Positions 58,941 through 64,000 of a DNA stretch of 64,000 nt are shown in pieces; position 1 is the first letter of the stretch; each line of letters opens with the position of its first letter. The DNA comes from Hysterium pulicare CBS 123377 (Eukaryota > Ascomycota > Dothideomycetes > Hysteriales > Hysteriaceae), in contig AJFK01000052.1 of the NCBI GenBank assembly GCA_000467715.1, positions 62,001 to 126,000 of the forward strand. The letters are read 5' to 3'. The notes beneath the pieces are model-generated. The model worked only from the letters and a program-made list of their open reading frames with translations. It did not search any database and was not told where the DNA came from. Both the position numbers and the translations under genes were made by a program.

Positions 58941-61344
58941 ATGGCCGCATCGGCAGGAATTAAGCGCAAGTCTGCGAATGGAACAGCGAACGAACTCAAG
59001 GCCAAGAAGGTAAAGGTAGAAGGAGGCCACGCCAAACCTTCACCAAAGCGAGAATTCGTAGTTCCGAAGAAACCTTCAAAAAAGAGCAAACCTGCCGAAG
59101 ATACAGAAGAGTTGGTCGAGTCGGATACAACTGAGGATGAGCACGGATTCTATGGCTTTGCTGCGAAAGAAGGGTCGGGAGTGAGCAGTTCTGAAGATGA
59201 AAGCGGAGACGAAAAAAGTAGTTCTGCAAGTGACGAGAGCACCGAAGTTAGCGAATCGGAAGTTGATGGCCAAAAGGCCAAGGGAGTAAAGAAGGTCAAG
59301 GTCGAAAATGGGAAGCAGGTTAAGCCAACGGTGGCCAATGGAACAAAGTCGACGGCACTTGAGTCTCTGAATGGTACGTGATCCTGCGTTCTCGTTCCCG
59401 TCCTGTTCAACAAGATTGACCACGCACTGACATCCTCCTCCAGCATCATCATCCCGCGAATCCCATGCGAAGCAAAAAGTTCTCGCCAAGGAACGCAAAG
59501 CAGCGAAGCCCAATGCAGACCAGATAGCCCGATCGAAGAAACTTTGGGAACGTTTGCGATTGAAATCACACGTGGACCCAGAAGAGAGGAAGAAGTTGGT
59601 GGACGAACTTTTCGAGATAGTCACAGGCAGAGTGAAAGAATTTGTTTTCAAACATGACTCTGTTAGAGTTGTTCAATGCGCACTCAAGTATGCAAATATG
59701 GAGAAGAGGCGCATGATAGCAAGGGAGCTGAAGGGTGAATTCAAGGCTTTGGCAGAAAGTAGATATGCGAAGTTTCTGATCGCGAAGCTGCTCGAGAAAG
59801 GGTAAACCACAGGTTCCGCGTTCAATGGCAAGCCCAAAGTGCTAACTCGGTTTCACAGAGATGCAGAGATTCAAGATATGATCATATCAGAATTCTATGG
59901 CCATGTACGACGCCTAATAAACCACCCAGAGGCATGCTGGATACTCGATGATACGTATAGAGTCAAGGCCAGCCCCGAACAGAAGGCTAGGATCCTCCGG
60001 GAGTGGTATGGGCCAGAATTTGCCATTGCAGGACTTCGAAACGAAAAAACTGTTACTGCCGACCTATCAAGAATCCTTGATGACTCTCCTGAGAAGCGCC
60101 AACCTATCCTCAGATATTTGGACACTCTGATTAACCAGATCATTCAGAAAAAGCTAACTGGATTTACCATGCTCCACGATGCGATGTTGCAATACTTCCT
60201 GGCTTGCAGCCCTGGTAGTACGGAAGCGAACGAATTCCTTGAGCATCTAAAACCGGACCCTACTACAAAGGAAGGCGAAGAACTCGATAATGTAGACCTC
60301 CTCAAAAATCTTGCTTTTACTAAGTCAGGCTCTCGCCTTGTTTCTCTTGCCATCGCATACGGTACTGCCAAAGACCGCAAATTATTTCTCCGGCCTTACA
60401 AGGATACTATGGACATGATGGCTGTGGATCAGTATGCTCATCTGATCCTGCTTGCCGCCTTGGCTTTGGTAGACGACACTCGCCTGACCTCCAAAACTAT
60501 CTATGGAGAACTGTTTCCCTCCGGACCTGATTCTTCCACAACACACCAGAAAATCTTAGACCTGTCCAATCATCTTCATGCCAGAACAGTTCTGCTATAC
60601 CCTTTCGCCAGCGACGCTAAATGGCTACTGACCGAAGCAAACACACTGGCCCTCCTCTCTGAAATATATGATATTCGGGCTCGTACGTCAAAGAAGGATC
60701 CTACTATCAGGCTACAAGAATTGTCAAAGGCGATGGCCCCGCAATTTCTAGAAGCTACCGCAACTCGCGCCGTAGACTTTTCCACCAGCAGTTTCGGTTT
60801 CCAATTCATGACTGAAGTGCTTCTTGGCGCCCCGGCTACTGAGATGGAAAAGAGAGAGAAAGCATTGGAAGCAGTGGCTGAACTTGCTGGAGGTGATCCC
60901 GCCATTTCTATACCCTCTACAACTGAAGGTGGGCCCGAGAGAGAGCACATTAGCAATTCGGATTACGGATGTAAGATGCTGAAGACCCTCGTTCAGGGTG
61001 GACGGTTTGATCCTAAGGCCAGAAAAGTCGTTATTGTAGAACCTGCTCTTGGCTTCGCCGATATGTTCTGGGAGAAAATCCAAACGTTTCTGGTCAAATG
61101 GGCGACTGGTCCTGGAAGCTTTGTGATTGTCGGCTTGACCGAAGCTGACGGGTTCGGAGGGAAAGACGAGGTCCTGAAAGCGTTGAAGAAGAACCGAAAG
61201 CTGTTGGAAGGCGCGGCGGGACCGGAATCGAAAGCTGGAGCAGATAAGAAGGGGACGAAGAGGAAGGGCAAGGATGCAAGTGGGAAGGAGAGTCATGCGA
61301 AGGGAAATGCAGGGGCAAGAATCCTAGTGGGAAAACTCCAGTGA
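58941..61344 (+). CDS. PUF6: Pumilio-family protein PUF6 (PUM3 type), ribosome biogenesis
   Basis: Nucleolar protein with PUF-A repeats that acts in 60S subunit assembly and, in yeast, in ASH1 mRNA repression. Three exons, 58941-59373, 59444-59801 and 59859-61344, with introns of 70 and 57 bp, give 758 residues. An acidic/basic disordered N-terminus (KAKKVKVEGGHAKPSPKRE, DESGDEKSSSASDESTE) precedes PUF repeats from about residue 185 (KEFVFKHDSVRVVQCALKY, LAESRYAKFLIAKLLEKG, HPEACWILDDTYR). The CPL domain follows (GAPATEMEKREKAL, DYGCKMLKTLVQGGRF). The C-terminus is basic (KKGTKRKGKDASGKE), as for nucleolar proteins. Recognition is firm; the substrate RNA is not deducible. Confidence 0.95.
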
Positions 61345-61661
61345 TCTAGATGATCAGTTGGACAAAATGCTAGACCGTATTATACGAACATAATTTGTTG
61401 GTTCTTTGCGTCAATTACTAAATCTCAGAGCATTCTAAGAGCCCCTAGCAATGCCTTGAATGTCTTTATGGTGAAAGCGAATGACTAACTCAGCTACACG
61501 TGATGACGCGTTCCGAGCTTACCTTAGATAGGTTGGCAGCGCTGTTGACTCCAACGCGTCTCGGCTTGAATTCAGTCGCCACCCACGATCACCAACTTGC
61601 CTTTCCGCACACATTTCGCTCTCCACTAACTCCAACACCATCAAAGTTACCAATCGCGAAA
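61345..61661. promoter_or_regulatory. RAD51 upstream region
   Basis: 317 bases between the PUF6 stop and the RAD51 ATG. It contains ACGCGT-like sequences: TGACGCGTTCC near 61504 and CAACGCGTCTC near 61553. ACGCGT is the MluI cell-cycle box bound by MBF in yeasts, where it drives G1/S genes including RAD51, so a matching control here is plausible but inferred. Confidence 0.45.
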
Positions 61662-62855
61662 ATGGGTGTCGAAGAGGAACAAATCGACGAGGGCGCGGGC
61701 GCGCCTGGAGCACCCACACCCATGGCGGCACTGGAGGTATGCATAACGCGTGGTACTGCGAAGGAGACTGAGTCGTATTGATCATGAATAGGGCCTAAAT
61801 GGCTTGACGGCGAGAGATATCAAGCTTGTTATTGAGGGAGGCTACCATACGGTTGAATCAGTAGCTTACACGCCTCGAAGAAATCTCGAGCAGATCAAGG
61901 GTATTTCAGAGCAAAAAGCTTCGAAACTGCTCGCAGAAGGTATGCCCCATTCTATCCCATCAAAATTGCTTCCTGACTTTGACAGCATCCAAGCTTGTCC
62001 CCATGGGATTTACGACTGCGACGGAAATGCATCAGCGACGAATGGATCTTATATCCATCACGACCGGATCGAAACAGCTAGATACTCTGCTTGCGGGTGG
62101 GGTTGAAACCGGTTCGATCACGGAGATATTTGGAGAGTTCAGAACGGGAAAGAGTCAGATCTGTCACACGCTTGCAGTGACTTGTCAGCTGCCATTTGAC
62201 ATGGGAGGAGGAGAGGGCAAGTGCTTGTATATCGATACGGAGGGAACGTTCAGGTATGACCATCTATTGCCTCATTGTCGACTATGGATCGCTGACTATA
62301 TGCATCAGACCTGTCCGCTGTCTGGCAGTCGCAAATCGCTTTGGCCTCTCTGGTGAAGAGGTGCTCGACAACGTCGCATATGCTCGCGCGTACAATTCTG
62401 ACCATCAGCTGGAACTCCTGAATCAAGCGGCTCAGATGATGACTGAAACTCGTTTCTCTCTTCTCATTGTTGACTCCGCGACATCGCTCTACCGTACCGA
62501 CTTCTCAGGGCGTGGAGAGCTCTCAAGCAGACAGGTCCACCTTGCCAAGTTTATGCGCACACTGCAAAGACTTGCAGACGAGTTCGGAATTGCCGTGGTC
62601 ATTACGAATCAGGTTGTGGCCCAGGTTGACGGCGGGCCAAGCGCCATGTTCAATCCTGATCCGAAGAAGCCCATCGGCGGAAATATCATCGCTCATGCCA
62701 GTACCACCCGACTAAGTCTGAAGAAAGGACGAGGAGAGACAAGAATATGCAAGATCTACGATAGTCCGTGCTTGCCAGAGAGCGATTGCTTATTTGCGAT
62801 CAACGAGGACGGTATTGGAGATCCAAACCCGAAGGATCTGGATAAAGATCATTGA
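61662..62855 (+). CDS. RAD51: DNA recombinase RAD51
   Basis: Forms the strand-exchange filament in homologous recombination. Four exons, 61662-61736, 61792-61939, 61986-62253 and 62309-62855, with introns of 55, 46 and 55 bp, give 345 residues, right for fungi. The N-terminal helix-hairpin-helix region reads [20 protein letters not shown] and [13 protein letters not shown]. Walker A is GEFRTGKSQ (about residues 123-131), Walker B is LLIVDSA (about 214-220); [20 protein letters not shown] and [14 protein letters not shown] (loop L2 region) are typical. The acidic/Gly-rich N-terminal leader is short. Start chosen at 61662, the first ATG after the promoter, which is followed by the expected [13 protein letters not shown]. 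Confidence 0.98.
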
Positions 62856-63262
62856 TGCGCATATGCGTGGGGTAATGGAATGGTGGTAACGATTATGAGC
62901 ACCATGCTCTGGATTGTAGATGTTTTCGCATGCATTGCATTGGCGCTTGCTGTTGGGGGGGGGCAATATGGCTGGAGTTATCGTTTACGTATATTTCCTA
63001 GTCTTGATATTGAGTAACTAGATGTGAATTACAAGCTATTGTGTTGGTGAATGTTCTTTTCCTGGTTTGGTGAACGGACTTTATGGATGAAAGCGCCTTT
63101 CAGCCACTAGTGGCTGGTGAATTCCACATCCCTGTCGCAAGCTCAGTAGCCCAAAGTTTCGGTTGAAGCGCGAGCTTTCACATAGCTAACCTTTGTACCC
63201 AACGCGCAACAACTCTGCCCTTTACCATCGCTCTTCTCCCAACTTCGCTATATGGATTGGCT
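62856..63262. other. Intergenic, RAD51 / NUP120
   Basis: About 400 bases, RAD51 3' UTR and NUP120 promoter. A run of nine G occurs near 62956. Nothing else recognised. Confidence 0.5.
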
Positions 63263-64000
63263 ATGGCCAACAGCAATCCCCTGTACCTCTATAAAGAGGC
63301 GCGTCTAAATCTCGAACCCGCATACCCAGGATCCATCATCTCCATTTCACTACCTACCCAGACCTCGTCAGCTTTCGGATCACGCCCACAGCCAAAAAGA
63401 ACCGTCGCCGCAGAGAAATACATTGATCAAGACGAAGATGCCTTTGCGAAGAGACATCTGGCCAGCGAAGCCTCGATTTTCTTTAGACGACTTCACAAAT
63501 ACCCGCGCAGCTTTCTTTGGAGAGTTCTGGACGATCGAAAGGTGCTGGAGATACAATCAGTAGATTTGGATCACGATTACGAGAGCAGATATGAGGCGAA
63601 TCTGACTCTTCTCTTCCAGTTTCCGTCGGCTATACGACCTTTTGGGATAGCATTCGCCGAACCAGAGGATCGAGATGCTTTGGTTGTTTTCGCCATCACC
63701 ACTTCGAACGAGCTCTTTACCCTTACCTTGCCTCAAGATTTCTTCAGTAAACCTGTCGCTTCGGAAGCCGAGGTCAGCGACTGGTGCAAAACATATACAC
63801 CCTCTTCTTTCAGCTTTCGATCTCCCTACCGACTTGTCGCAATTAGCGCAAACGAATTGCTGGTCTCCCTCAGTGATGGAGCTATACAGAGATTTTCAAA
63901 GAAAAATGGCACCGACGGGGCTACCTGGACTGAACTTGGCCTCAAGGAGAACAATTGGTCATTAAAGGGTCTGGTTCCTTGGAGAGCAAAGGGTGCCGTT
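63263..64000 (+). CDS. NUP120: Nucleoporin Nup120 (Nup160 type), N-terminal part, cut by the window end
   Basis: Structural subunit of the Y-shaped (Nup84) nuclear pore complex; the N-terminal half is a beta-propeller. The open frame from the ATG at 63263 runs to the window end without a stop, 246 codons. Family-like segments are PAYPGSIISISLPTQ near the start, then SIFFRRLHKYPRSFLWRVL, FQFPSAIRPFGIAFAEPED, VFAITTSNELFTLTLP, DWCKTYTPSSFSFRSPYRLV and ELLVSLSDGAIQRF, in the order of fungal Nup120 propellers. No intron is needed in this part. The full protein should be about 1200 residues, so most of the gene lies beyond the window. Confidence 0.9.
   Translation, partial: MANSNPLYLYKEARLNLEPAYPGSIISISLPTQTSSAFGSRPQPKRTVAAEKYIDQDEDAFAKRHLASEASIFFRRLHKYPRSFLWRVLDDRKVLEIQSVDLDHDYESRYEANLTLLFQFPSAIRPFGIAFAEPEDRDALVVFAITTSNELFTLTLPQDFFSKPVASEAEVSDWCKTYTPSSFSFRSPYRLVAISANELLVSLSDGAIQRFSKKNGTDGATWTELGLKENNWSLKGLVPWRAKGAV

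Noticed and set aside
58734-59229. Minus-strand frames over the start of PUF6
   Set aside because: Mirror frames of the acidic/basic N-terminus of PUF6.

Overview
The window is nuclear DNA of a filamentous ascomycete (Pezizomycotina). Nearly every gene is interrupted by short GT-AG introns, mostly 43-120 bp. The gene set is fungal: HIR1, NUP120, a HET-domain gene, a VPS9-ankyrin-PX protein, a CorA-like membrane protein and a GH13 maltase. Genes lie on both strands, densely packed, with no operons. The class is not fixed by the sequence; Leotiomycetes is a weak guess. No rRNA, tRNA, CRISPR, intact transposon or virus-like element was found.

Layout. 1-8 kb: an arginase-like enzyme, a SprT-like metalloprotease domain protein, a minus-strand array of unusual zinc fingers broken by one homopolymer frameshift, phosphoserine aminotransferase (SER1) and a small secreted DUF4360-type protein. 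8.5-17.4 kb: histone chaperone HIR1, a CorA-like membrane protein and a cytosolic GH13 alpha-glucosidase. 17.8-31.9 kb, all minus strand: a VPS9-ankyrin-PX endosomal protein, an omega-like glutathione transferase, a basic nuclear-type protein, eIF3h, a large protein with an HELAH motif and an aldo/keto reductase. 32-46.9 kb: a NIP30/FAM192A homologue, tRNA methyltransferase subunit TRM11, a Cys-rich orphan, a C2H2 protein, a small orphan, a small ankyrin protein, a PAP2 lipid phosphatase and a coiled-coil protein. 48-53.2 kb: a HET-domain gene that looks incomplete, a coiled-coil protein with C-terminal membrane segments and an N-terminally anchored membrane protein with an 18-bp exon. 53.2-57.6 kb is gene-poor. 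57.6-64 kb: a conserved serine-rich fungal protein, PUF6, RAD51 and the start of NUP120, which runs off the window.

The genes form an ordinary housekeeping neighbourhood (translation and ribosome biogenesis: eIF3h, PUF6, TRM11; chromatin and repair: HIR1, RAD51; nuclear pore: NUP120; trafficking: the VPS9 protein) with lineage-specific orphans between them. I see no cluster that clearly forms a new system. The best leads are the zinc-finger array with its A8 frame break, the open frame linking the basic protein to the glutathione transferase, two unrelated orphan HExxH proteins and conserved-looking palindromes in intergenic DNA.

All exon borders were worked out by hand from splice signals, reading phase and family similarity recalled from memory. 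Phase was checked arithmetically for each spliced model.
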